This document shows positions 7,220 to 14,707 of a stretch of DNA of 16,146 nucleotides, piece after piece. Made by a program: the position numbers and the translations under genes. The stretch's first letter is position 1. Each line of letters begins with the position of its first letter. The stretch spans positions 1 to 16,146 of the forward strand of contig NZ_CALHGG010000123.1 in NCBI RefSeq assembly GCF_938029845.1, read 5' to 3'. Under the pieces are notes generated by a model that made no database searches, was not told the DNA's origin, and saw nothing but the letters and a program-made list of their open reading frames with translations. The stretch comes from an uncultured Capnocytophaga sp. Its GTDB lineage: Bacteria > Bacteroidota > Bacteroidia > Flavobacteriales > Flavobacteriaceae.

Positions 7220-7227
7220 CAAAGATA
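7220..7227 (-). promoter_or_regulatory. pta promoter -7 element
   Basis: The minus strand reads TATCTTTG, a perfect TAnnTTTG, about 34 bp upstream of the pta ATG (7185). The region where a -33 box would fall is occupied by the 7-bp repeat array at 7239-7266 (CTTTTAC-like on this strand), so the repeat may form the upstream promoter half. Confidence 0.65.
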
Positions 7228-7238
7228 CGACTTTTAGG

Positions 7239-7266
7239 TAAAAGGTAAAAGATAAAAGGTAAAAAG
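7239..7266. repeat. Four 7-bp phased units, (TAAAAGG)n
   Basis: Consecutive TAAAAGG, TAAAAGA, TAAAAGG and TAAAAAG at 7239, 7246, 7253 and 7260, preceded by a degenerate TTTTAGG unit. It is the same family as 71-98. It lies between the gldJ terminator and the pta -7 box rather than at a gene end. Confidence 0.8.
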
Positions 7267-7318
7267 TTTTGATTTTTTGGTTTTGAGTTGTGTCATTATT
7301 GCCATTGATAAGTCACTA

Positions 7319-7347
7319 AAAAAGCTGCCTTTTTAGGGCAGCTTTTT
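7319..7347. terminator. gldJ terminator
   Basis: AAAAAGCTGCC (7319-7329) and GGCAGCTTTTT (7337-7347) form a perfect 11-bp stem with a 7-nt loop. Six T residues end the structure on the minus strand. It is 24 bp downstream of the gldJ stop and separates gldJ from pta. Confidence 0.85.
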
Positions 7348-7370
7348 ATTTATGGAATTGAAAATTTTAT

Positions 7371-9065
7371 TTATCCTCTGGAAGTTTTTCCTTTCTTAGA
7401 TTTACCACCTACACGGCTCATAGCGCAGCGGAATCCAATGTAGTCAGTAGCACTATACTGAGGGAGGAAACGGCGTTGTGCAGGGTCTATATAGTAAGCA
7501 CGATCTTTCCAAGAACCTCCTTTGAATACGCGAGACTCGTCATCCACAAGGGTAGTACGATCGTTAGAACGGTCATATACTTTTACGATACCTCCTTGTC
7601 CATCAGGGATAACTTTTTGGTTAGGTGAGTTATACATAGTGCGAGATACATTGGCTCTTTGACTAGCGTTGAGTGAATCAAAACTTATTTCAGTTCTCTC
7701 ACGAGTAAGTTTTGAATATTCCTTGCTGGATACACGGTCACCATCACGGAAGTTACGGTTATCAGCAGTGGTAAAGTTATAACGGAGATAAGTCTCGTTC
7801 TCATCTACAGCTACCTTTGCCAATTGTCCAGGTAGGTTTTTAGCATATACACGTCCGTTGCTAAGAGTATCATAAGTAATGGTTTGTGCATCTACTATGA
7901 CAAACTTACCATCTTCACCGATTTTGTTCTTTGTATATACGTTACCACGGAAGTAGTTAAAGTCACTAAGTTCGTCATCTACACGAGGACGGTATACATC
8001 AGCCACCCATTCAGCTACATTACCAGCCATATCATAAAGACCGAAGTCATTAGGCTCAAATGTTTTTACAGCAGAGGTAATATCACCACTATCTTCACTC
8101 CATCCAGCTAGTCCACCGTAGTCCCCTTGTCCTTGTTTGAAATTAGCCATTTGGTTACCCATTACACTACGTTTTCCATTACGAGTATAGCGACCAGCCC
8201 AAGGATATTTTTTACGTCCACGGATACTGTTGTACTCACGGATACCATTGAGAGACTTAGCCGCATATTCCCATTCTGCTTCAGTAGGAAGGCGGTATTC
8301 AGGAAGAAGGATACCTTCAGTTTGCTTAGCATAGGTAGTACTTCCATCCTTTTTAGTAGATTTCTTACCGGCGAACTCAGATATCTTTCTACCATAAGAG
8401 TTTTCAGGAGTATTGAGATAGGTATCAGTACTGAAAGTACTTTCAGCATCTACTTGGTAGCGAGAACCTTTTTGGATAAAGCCATCTTGTTCGAGGATAG
8501 ACTCATTCACACGGTTGGTACGCCAAGAGCTGAATTGTACCGCTTGCACCCAGCTTACACCCACTACAGGATAGTTAGCAAAGGCAGGGTGACGCAAGTA
8601 GTCAGTAACCATGGTTTCGTTGGCACTCAAAGGACTTCTCCATACAAGTGTATCAGGGAGTGCACCTAAGTAGATGTTCTTATAGTGTCCTTCTTTATCC
8701 TCAGGAGGAAATACTTGTTTGAGCCAGTCGAGGTACTCCATGTACATTTTGTTAGTAACCTCGGTTTCATCCATATAGAAAGATTGTACGTGTTGTTGGC
8801 TTGGCGTATTGTTCCAGTCATGCATCACGTCGTCCTGTACTTTACCCATAGTAAATGTACCTCCTTCTATGAATACTAATCCAGGTCCTGTTACTTGCTC
8901 TTTGAAATTTGTGTTGTATTGAAAGCCACCTTCTTTAGCATTGATTTTCCAACCTGTAGCACTAGAAGTGTTTTTGTCACCACCATTTTTACTGCCACAG
9001 CCCACAAGGAACGTTGCCGCTAAAAGAGAGGCTAACATAGGTCTTTTTAAACTTTGCATATCCAT
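7371..9065 (-). CDS. gldJ: GldJ, gliding motility / type IX secretion lipoprotein
   Basis: A 564-aa lipoprotein matching GldJ in length (about 560 aa in Flavobacterium johnsoniae) and wording. GldJ is needed for gliding and for stable GldK in the type IX secretion machinery, and acts in the periplasm at the outer membrane. Signal peptide 1-22, lipobox LVGC, Cys23. The formylglycine-generating-enzyme-like (SUMF1) fold runs from GLVFIEGGTFTMG (62-74) through YRLPTEAEWEYAA (257-269) and GNVAEWVAD (348-356) to RVFKGGSW (512-519) and GFRCAMS (544-550), with large insertions between about 370 and 510. No acidic surface-export signal follows Cys23, which fits a periplasmic location. GldK is shorter and lacks these insertions. 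The start at 9065 is uncertain by two codons (second ATG at 9059). It is flanked by its own promoter and terminator, so monocistronic. Confidence 0.9.
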   Translation of the reverse strand: MDMQSLKRPMLASLLAATFLVGCGSKNGGDKNTSSATGWKINAKEGGFQYNTNFKEQVTGPGLVFIEGGTFTMGKVQDDVMHDWNNTPSQQHVQSFYMDETEVTNKMYMEYLDWLKQVFPPEDKEGHYKNIYLGALPDTLVWRSPLSANETMVTDYLRHPAFANYPVVGVSWVQAVQFSSWRTNRVNESILEQDGFIQKGSRYQVDAESTFSTDTYLNTPENSYGRKISEFAGKKSTKKDGSTTYAKQTEGILLPEYRLPTEAEWEYAAKSLNGIREYNSIRGRKKYPWAGRYTRNGKRSVMGNQMANFKQGQGDYGGLAGWSEDSGDITSAVKTFEPNDFGLYDMAGNVAEWVADVYRPRVDDELSDFNYFRGNVYTKNKIGEDGKFVIVDAQTITYDTLSNGRVYAKNLPGQLAKVAVDENETYLRYNFTTADNRNFRDGDRVSSKEYSKLTRERTEISFDSLNASQRANVSRTMYNSPNQKVIPDGQGGIVKVYDRSNDRTTLVDDESRVFKGGSWKDRAYYIDPAQRRFLPQYSATDYIGFRCAMSRVGGKSKKGKTSRG

Positions 9066-9101
9066 TTCTAAATAAAATTTTCTAATTGTTCAATTTTGGC
9101 G

Positions 9102-9127
9102 CAAGTTACTACTTTTTTTTGAGACAA
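9102..9127 (-). promoter_or_regulatory. Probable gldJ promoter
   Basis: The minus strand carries TTG (9125-9127), a 16-bp spacer, and TAACTTG followed by CGCC (9102-9108). The latter is one T short of TAnnTTTG but has the C-rich trailer often seen in this phylum. It is about 40 bp upstream of the gldJ start. Confidence 0.45.
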
Positions 9128-9198
9128 AAAGCATTTTTTTATTTTTTTTTCATTTGTTGATAACTTCTTTTTTAACGTGTTTTTGCCTTTAAAAACAA

Positions 9199-9225
9199 GG
9201 GGTTGCGTTATTAACAGGGGGTTGC
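9199..9225. repeat. Direct repeat GGGGTTGC, two copies 19 bp apart, upstream of gldJ
   Basis: GGGGTTGC occurs at 9199-9206 and 9218-9225 in an otherwise A+T-rich 241-bp gap, about 75-100 bp upstream of the gldJ -33 region. The spacing suggests two sites on nearly the same DNA face about two turns apart. The role is unknown; a regulator site is a guess. Confidence 0.35.
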
Positions 9226-9244
9226 TGTACAAATTTTTGCTAAT

Positions 9245-9266
9245 AGTGTTAACTAAATTTAACACT
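9245..9266. terminator. Inverted repeat AGTGTTAA / TTAACACT, possible terminator of the DUF4136 gene
   Basis: A perfect 8-bp stem with a 6-nt loop, 41 bp past the DUF4136 stop. It has low G+C and no strong T-tract, so an operator for gldJ is equally possible. Confidence 0.3.
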
Positions 9267-9275
9267 TGAAAGCGC

Positions 9276-9318
9276 TTGCTAATGAGCAAATTGACAAATC
9301 AGCTAATTAGTTATTGAC
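9276..9318. repeat. GCTAATTA/CAAATTGA-type 7-9-bp array at the DUF4136 gene 3' end
   Basis: Words GCTAATGA, GCAAATTGA, CAAATCA, GCTAATTA and GTTATTGA follow one another with 7-9-bp spacing. TTGCT (9276-9280) and AGCAA (9285-9289) can pair. The DUF4136 stop (9307-9309) and its last codons (Val-Asn-Asn) lie inside. It resembles the arrays at 14580-14641 and 15783-15818. Confidence 0.5.
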
Positions 9319-9822
9319 TTTTGGAGGGTATTGTTTAAGAATCTCGCTGACGAACTTATCTACTTGTTCGTCTTTGTTGGCGCGTTCGGAGAGGATACCT
9401 GCGCCTTTACCTTGCCAGATGAGGTCTTTTTCTTTTCCGTCAATAATATCAATGAAGAGTACCCCTTCGGTAGTGGTAGGTGCTACTTGTACGGTATTAC
9501 CCCATACAGGTCCCCAGCCCCAGCCGATGCCTACACTCTGGTAGATATCTTGGCGCTCGCGCTCACGAGTGAAGAAGTTGACGAAGATATCGGGATTTTC
9601 TGAAAGGGTATAGCCTTTTTCAGTCATTTGTTTCTCGATACTTCTTAGGATGCGTTTTTTGTCCAAATCCGAGATTTCGGCTTTGTCAATACCTTCTTTT
9701 AGGAAAGCATAGGTCTTGTATTGGGCAAAGGGAGCCTTGCTGTCAAAGTCAGAGCTTACTTGTATGCTAGCACAAGAGGTTAGCAATAGCCCTAATAGTG
9801 CGAAAGTAAAGAAAGATTTCAT
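9307..9822 (-). CDS. DUF4136 lipoprotein
   Basis: A 171-aa product with an SPII signal peptide (MKSFFTFALLGLLLTSC, Cys17) and a DUF4136 domain (PF13590), recognised by the IQVSSDFDSKAPFAQYKTYAF opening at about 20-40, the ILRSIEKQMTEKGY helix (58-71), NPDIFVNFF (76-84), a Gly-Trp-rich GWGWGPVWG segment (99-107) and the VLFIDIIDGKEKDLIWQG strand pair (121-138). Proteins of this family are small envelope lipoproteins, common in Bacteroidota and Proteobacteria, with no defined biochemical role. No acidic export signal follows Cys17, so a periplasmic face is more likely. It sits between gldJ and the M16 operon on the same strand but is separated from each by repeat or hairpin DNA; no convincing promoter was found. 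Confidence 0.85.
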   Translation of the reverse strand: MKSFFTFALLGLLLTSCASIQVSSDFDSKAPFAQYKTYAFLKEGIDKAEISDLDKKRILRSIEKQMTEKGYTLSENPDIFVNFFTRERERQDIYQSVGIGWGWGPVWGNTVQVAPTTTEGVLFIDIIDGKEKDLIWQGKGAGILSERANKDEQVDKFVSEILKQYPPKVNN

Positions 9823-9873
9823 TTTGTATAAGATTTGATTTGAGATATGACAGCAAAAAATATACCAAAAATA

Positions 9874-9954
9874 ATGACAAACGACAAGTGACTAATGACA
9901 AATACCATAAAAAGGATTAGTCATTAGTCACTTGTCATTAGTTACTGGTCACTA
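9874..9954. repeat. Inverted pair of 7-bp arrays with a perfect 16-bp stem
   Basis: The left arm is ATGACAA-type heptamers (9874-9908) and the right arm is GTCATTA/GTCACTT-type heptamers (9920-9954). ACAAGTGACTAATGAC (9884-9899) is the exact reverse complement of 9920-9935, with a 20-nt loop. The right arm ends at the base before the stop codon of the second M16 gene (9955). It may act as a Rho-independent-like or RNA-stabilising hairpin for the M16 transcript. Confidence 0.85.
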
Positions 9955-11379
9955 TTATTTTATTTTATTAGCATATTTGTCATAGTAGAACACAGGAAGT
10001 GGTTTTCCATTGTGTTTGAGCCCTTTCAATTCATTGATAAACTCATCAGCTTTTCCTACAATGATAAAACGTAGATTGTTGTATTTGATATACTTGTTAG
10101 CTGCACGTTTTACATCGGCAACAGTTACAGCTTCTATATTTTTGATATAGTTACTATAAAAGTCAGCAGGAAGCTTCTGAATCTCACGAGTTACAGCAAG
10201 GTCAGCTATAGTAGAAGGATATTGAGTAGACATTACAAAGCTACCGATAAGTTGTCCTTTCACTTCTTTGAGTTTCTGCTCGCTTACATTTTCTGTTTGG
10301 ATACGTTTGATTTCCTTAAGAATTTCCACTACAGACTTGGCAGCTACTTCGTTACGTACCCTTACTGATACAAAGAAGTTGGCCAAAGTGAAGCGGTTAG
10401 TACCCATGTAAGAACGTGCACCATAGGTATATCCATGTTTTTCACGCAAATTGATATTGATATAGCTACCATAGTCACCTCCGAGGATTTGGTTGAGCAC
10501 TCTTACTGTGAAATAGTCCTTATCACTCATCTTAAGTGGGTAGAGGTTGAAAGCACTGATTTCGGTTTGTACTGCTGTAGGCACATCCACTAGATTCACT
10601 TGGGTGTATTGTACATCACGAGGGGTAGGTGTACTTAATTGTAATGGGGTAGCAGGAAGCCAGTCATGGAAGTCTTTCATAACCAATTTTTCTACTTCCG
10701 CAGTATTCACATCTCCTACTACTACCATATAAGCACTGGAAGGAGAGAAGTAGGTTTTGTAGAAGTTATCAATATCATTTAGGGTGATATTCTTTAGCGA
10801 TTCTTCGGTATAGAAACTTCCGTAAGGGTGGTTTTTACCATAAGTAAGGGCACTGTTAAGGCGATATATGATACTCTGAGCGCTGTTTTCATCTGCTTTA
10901 AGAGAAGCGATAGCTTTGTCACGAGCTTTGTCCAATTCTTCTTGAGTGAAGTTAGGGTGTAGAGCTGCATCAGCGAAAAGCTCCAATACTCTAGGGAAAT
11001 AACGGGTAAGTGAGTAGGTAGAACCCCCATCTACAGTGATATATACAGTGGCTCCTAAGCGATCAGTTTCCTCTATGAAGGCCTCTTTCGAGATAGTTTT
11101 GGAACCACCCCCCATAAGTTCGGAGGTAAGATAGTACATCCCTGGTTTCTGAGTCTCATCGATAGGAGGGCGATCAAGAGAAAGACTTACCGAAACATGG
11201 GGGAGCTTATGGTCTTCCACAACCATGAGAGTAAGGCCATTGGGTAGCTTCTTGATATAGGGATCTCCCAAAGTAAAGGATGGCAATTGGGTAGGTTCAG
11301 GCATCTTGTCTCGATCAATCTGAGCAGACAAGAAAAGAGGGGCAAGCAAGGCGATGCTTGAGAGTAATATTTTTTTCAT
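9955..11379 (-). CDS. M16 family peptidase-like protein, non-catalytic subunit
   Basis: A 474-aa secreted protein with signal peptide MKKILLSSIALLAPLFLSAQ (cleavage probably after Ala19) and two M16 half-domains (about 40-230 and 240-450). The site that holds HxxEH in active members reads Tyr83-Leu-Thr-Ser-Glu87, so both zinc histidines and the catalytic Glu are absent. The second half carries the substrate-binding GYTYGARSYMG...NRFTLANFF segment, typical of the alpha-type partner. Its ATG is only 12 bp downstream of the stop of a catalytic M16 gene, so the two products very likely form an active/inactive heterodimer in the periplasm, as in bacterial two-subunit M16B peptidases and mitochondrial processing peptidase. 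The natural substrate is unknown. The stop codon abuts a large hairpin repeat. Confidence 0.88.
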   Translation of the reverse strand: MKKILLSSIALLAPLFLSAQIDRDKMPEPTQLPSFTLGDPYIKKLPNGLTLMVVEDHKLPHVSVSLSLDRPPIDETQKPGMYYLTSELMGGGSKTISKEAFIEETDRLGATVYITVDGGSTYSLTRYFPRVLELFADAALHPNFTQEELDKARDKAIASLKADENSAQSIIYRLNSALTYGKNHPYGSFYTEESLKNITLNDIDNFYKTYFSPSSAYMVVVGDVNTAEVEKLVMKDFHDWLPATPLQLSTPTPRDVQYTQVNLVDVPTAVQTEISAFNLYPLKMSDKDYFTVRVLNQILGGDYGSYININLREKHGYTYGARSYMGTNRFTLANFFVSVRVRNEVAAKSVVEILKEIKRIQTENVSEQKLKEVKGQLIGSFVMSTQYPSTIADLAVTREIQKLPADFYSNYIKNIEAVTVADVKRAANKYIKYNNLRFIIVGKADEFINELKGLKHNGKPLPVFYYDKYANKIK

Positions 11380-11391
11380 GGAAGTGTTTTT

Positions 11392-12717
11392 TTAGTTGGA
11401 CTTTTTTTCAGGGAGATAATCTATCTCCAAACGTTGGTTAGCATTGAGGTACTTTTTGGCTACACGGCGAATGTCTTCGCGAGTTACCTTACGGTAAAGA
11501 TCCAATTCCTTGTTGATAAGGTTGGTATCCTTGAAGAAGGTATAGTCCATAGCTAGGGAGTAGGCAATACCTTGTACATTGGAGTTAGTAGCTACATAAG
11601 TAGTTTCGAAGAGGTTCAGTAGTTTTTCGTATTCCTTTTCGGAGATAAGCTCATTCTGTAAGCGAGTGATTTCCTCGTCCATATCCTTGGTAAGTTGTTC
11701 CAAAGGAGCGTCTTGAGCTACAGCAGCAATCATAAGAATACCAGTGTCTTCGTAGTTACAAGTATAGGAGATGAATTGGAGTACCTCTTTTTTCTGTTCA
11801 ACCATTTTCTTGTAGAGGCGAGAACTTTCTCCATTGGCAAGAATGGCTTGAATAAAGTCCATAACACGAGCGTCTTGCTCAGTCATTTTAGGAGTACGCC
11901 AAGCTAATACTTTAGCAGGGGCAGTGATATTGGCATCGTAGTCAGTTACTTTTTTGGTCTGGGTGATAGGAGCATCCATAGTGTAGTTACGTACAGGCTT
12001 GGCTACATGGTTTTGGATAGGACCAAAGTAAGTTTCTATCCAGCTTTTTGCCTGCTCTTTTTGGAAGTCTCCCGCTACTACCAATACGGCGTTGTTAGGA
12101 TTGTAGTAGCGCTGATTGTAGTGAATAAAGTCTTCAAGCTTAGCTGAGTTCAAATCCTCCATGCTACCAATGGTTGGGTGCTTGTAGGGGTGCTTATCGA
12201 AGAGGTGGTTCTGCACTACAGGCATGTAGATGATCTTTCCGTAAGGCACATTGTCGGTACCTTCTCGTTTTTCTTCCTTAACAACTTCTTTTTGAGTATC
12301 TACCCCAATTTGGTTGATTACAGGGTGTAACATACGTTCGGCTTCCATCCAGAGCGCAAGTTGTAGGCTGTTGGAGGGGAGGGTCTCGTAGTAGTAGGTT
12401 TTATCCACATCGGTAAAGGCATTATTGTCGCCCCCGTGGGAAGAAACAATGTCAAACCAACGGCTTCTTGGGATATTCTTAGTTCCCTCAAAGAGCAGGT
12501 GCTCGAAGAAGTGGGCGAAGCCTGATTTGCCAGGAAGGTCATCTTTGGCTCCTACGTGATACATAACAGTGGTGGTAACCACAGGAGCGGAGTTGTCCTG
12601 ATGCAAGATTACGTGAAGCCCATTAGGCAAGTCGTATTCTTCAAAGTTGATTTTTTGCGCCATAGCCACAGTGGAGGACAATAGCAAGGCACCGAAAGTA
12701 AAAAAATATTTTTTCAT
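11392..12717 (-). CDS. M16 family zinc metallopeptidase, catalytic subunit
   Basis: A 441-aa secreted peptidase. The signal peptide MKKYFFTFGALLLSSTVAMAQ is followed by the M16 N-terminal domain (INFEEYDLPNGLHVILHQDN, 23-42). The inverted zinc motif HFFEH is His69, Glu72 and His73, and the distal ligand is Glu149 in EVVKEEKREGTDN, exactly 76 residues after His73. An M16_C domain follows from about 195. The start at 12717 is chosen for the signal peptide; the frame runs on to 12888, but that part crosses the promoter and intergenic DNA and reads as non-protein-like sequence. It is first of a two-gene operon with the non-catalytic partner (12-bp gap). The probable role is periplasmic peptide degradation or processing; neither substrate nor physiological role can be read from sequence. 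Confidence 0.92.
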   Translation of the reverse strand: MKKYFFTFGALLLSSTVAMAQKINFEEYDLPNGLHVILHQDNSAPVVTTTVMYHVGAKDDLPGKSGFAHFFEHLLFEGTKNIPRSRWFDIVSSHGGDNNAFTDVDKTYYYETLPSNSLQLALWMEAERMLHPVINQIGVDTQKEVVKEEKREGTDNVPYGKIIYMPVVQNHLFDKHPYKHPTIGSMEDLNSAKLEDFIHYNQRYYNPNNAVLVVAGDFQKEQAKSWIETYFGPIQNHVAKPVRNYTMDAPITQTKKVTDYDANITAPAKVLAWRTPKMTEQDARVMDFIQAILANGESSRLYKKMVEQKKEVLQFISYTCNYEDTGILMIAAVAQDAPLEQLTKDMDEEITRLQNELISEKEYEKLLNLFETTYVATNSNVQGIAYSLAMDYTFFKDTNLINKELDLYRKVTREDIRRVAKKYLNANQRLEIDYLPEKKSN

Positions 12718-12742
12718 AAATGAAAATGATAAAAAAGTAACG

Positions 12743-12750
12743 CAAAGATA
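12743..12750 (-). promoter_or_regulatory. M16 operon promoter -7 element
   Basis: The minus strand reads TATCTTTG followed by CG, a perfect TAnnTTTG, about 26 bp upstream of the ATG at 12717. A TTG at the proper distance is not obvious; the -33 region is A/T-rich. Confidence 0.6.
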
Positions 12751-12840
12751 GGTTTTTTTTCTCAAAAAAGGAAATATTTTCGTAGGAATTTTTCCTATAA
12801 GAGTGTAAAAACATATAATATTAGGTATACATAGGAGCAT

Positions 12841-12873
12841 AAAAAAGGCTACCCTTTTGGGGTAACCTTTTTT
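12841..12873. terminator. Terminator of the OmpA-family gene
   Basis: AAAAAAGGCTACCC (12841-12854) pairs with GGGTAACCTTTTTT (12860-12873) with one mismatch and a 5-nt loop. Six T residues close the minus-strand structure. It lies 17 bp past the OmpA-family stop. Confidence 0.8.
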
Positions 12874-12889
12874 GTTGAGAAGTGTCAAA

Positions 12890-14305
<1,416 letters not shown>

Positions 14306-14337
14306 CTAAAGTACAGCTTTTTTTGATATTGAGCAAA
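14306..14337 (-). promoter_or_regulatory. Proximal promoter of the OmpA-family gene
   Basis: The minus strand has TTTG (14334-14337), a 20-bp spacer and TACTTTAG (14306-14313), one mismatch from TAnnTTTG, followed by CCCC. It gives a leader of about 40 nt. Confidence 0.55.
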
Positions 14338-14505
14338 CAATTTTTCACAACAACATGCAATTTAACAAATTAATCAATATTATTATATATTTTTAACTTA
14401 TTAAATATTTTGTTTAGCTGCTAAAATTAAGTAGCTATGCTGTTGCTGTTCTCTAAAATATAATGCTTATCTCTCTTATAGAGAGAGAGAGTACTAAATA
14501 AAGCG

Positions 14506-14513
14506 CAAAGGTA
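14506..14513 (-). promoter_or_regulatory. Distal minus-strand promoter-like element upstream of the OmpA-family gene
   Basis: The minus strand reads TACCTTTG followed by CGC, a perfect TAnnTTTGC. A transcript starting near 14499 would carry a leader of about 240 nt before the OmpA-family ATG, beginning with the CT-rich hairpin at 14470-14486. No good TTG lies 17-23 bp upstream. Confidence 0.4.
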
Positions 14514-14609
14514 GTAAATAATTTGTAATTGTGAAAGATAAAATTGAATTTTTTCTAAAAGAAGAATAAATGATTTGATAATTAGTTAATTAGCTAATAA
14601 TCTTTATAA

Positions 14610-14641
14610 GTCAATTGTCAAATTAGTCAATTGTCAAATTA
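14610..14641. repeat. Perfect 2 x 16-bp tandem repeat
   Basis: GTCAATTGTCAAATTA occurs at 14610-14625 and again at 14626-14641 with no mismatch, directly upstream of the methyltransferase -33 element. Confidence 0.9.
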
Positions 14642-14644
14642 AAT

Positions 14645-14675
14645 TTGGTAGCTTCTGAAAAAATATGTACTTTTG
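14645..14675 (+). promoter_or_regulatory. Methyltransferase promoter (TTG, 20 bp, TACTTTTG)
   Basis: TTG (14645-14647), a 20-bp spacer and TACTTTTG (14668-14675) match the Bacteroidota promoter perfectly and have the same spacing and -7 sequence as the asd promoter. The ATG at 14708 lies 32 bp after the -7 element. Confidence 0.75.
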
Positions 14676-14707
14676 CTCGGAAAAACTTACCTCATAAATG
14701 TAACCTT

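Larger units (their letters stand above)
14338..14644. other. Non-coding gap between the OmpA-family and methyltransferase genes
   Basis: This gap of over 300 bp contains no gene I can support. It holds a hairpin TCTCTCT/AGAGAGA (14470-14486, 3-nt loop), a distal minus-strand promoter-like element (14506-14513), two AATTAGNT octamers (14580-14595) and a perfect 2 x 16-bp tandem repeat (14610-14641). No tRNA or known riboswitch fold was recognised. Confidence 0.6.

Noticed and set aside
8127..8669. 180-aa plus-strand open frame
   Set aside because: Lies entirely antisense to conserved parts of gldJ; composition is not protein-like and no promoter precedes it.
9154..9163. DnaA-box-like TTATCAACA on the minus strand
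   Set aside because: A single copy with one mismatch, no cluster, and no origin-linked genes nearby.
9068..9289. 73-aa minus-strand open frame between gldJ and the DUF4136 gene
   Set aside because: Lys/Asn/Leu-rich translation of A+T-rich intergenic DNA, overlapping the gldJ promoter; no recognisable motif.
12718..12888. Upstream extension of the catalytic M16 gene (to 498 aa)
   Set aside because: It would place a second hydrophobic region before a good signal peptide and would cover a perfect TAnnTTTG promoter and the neighbouring terminator.
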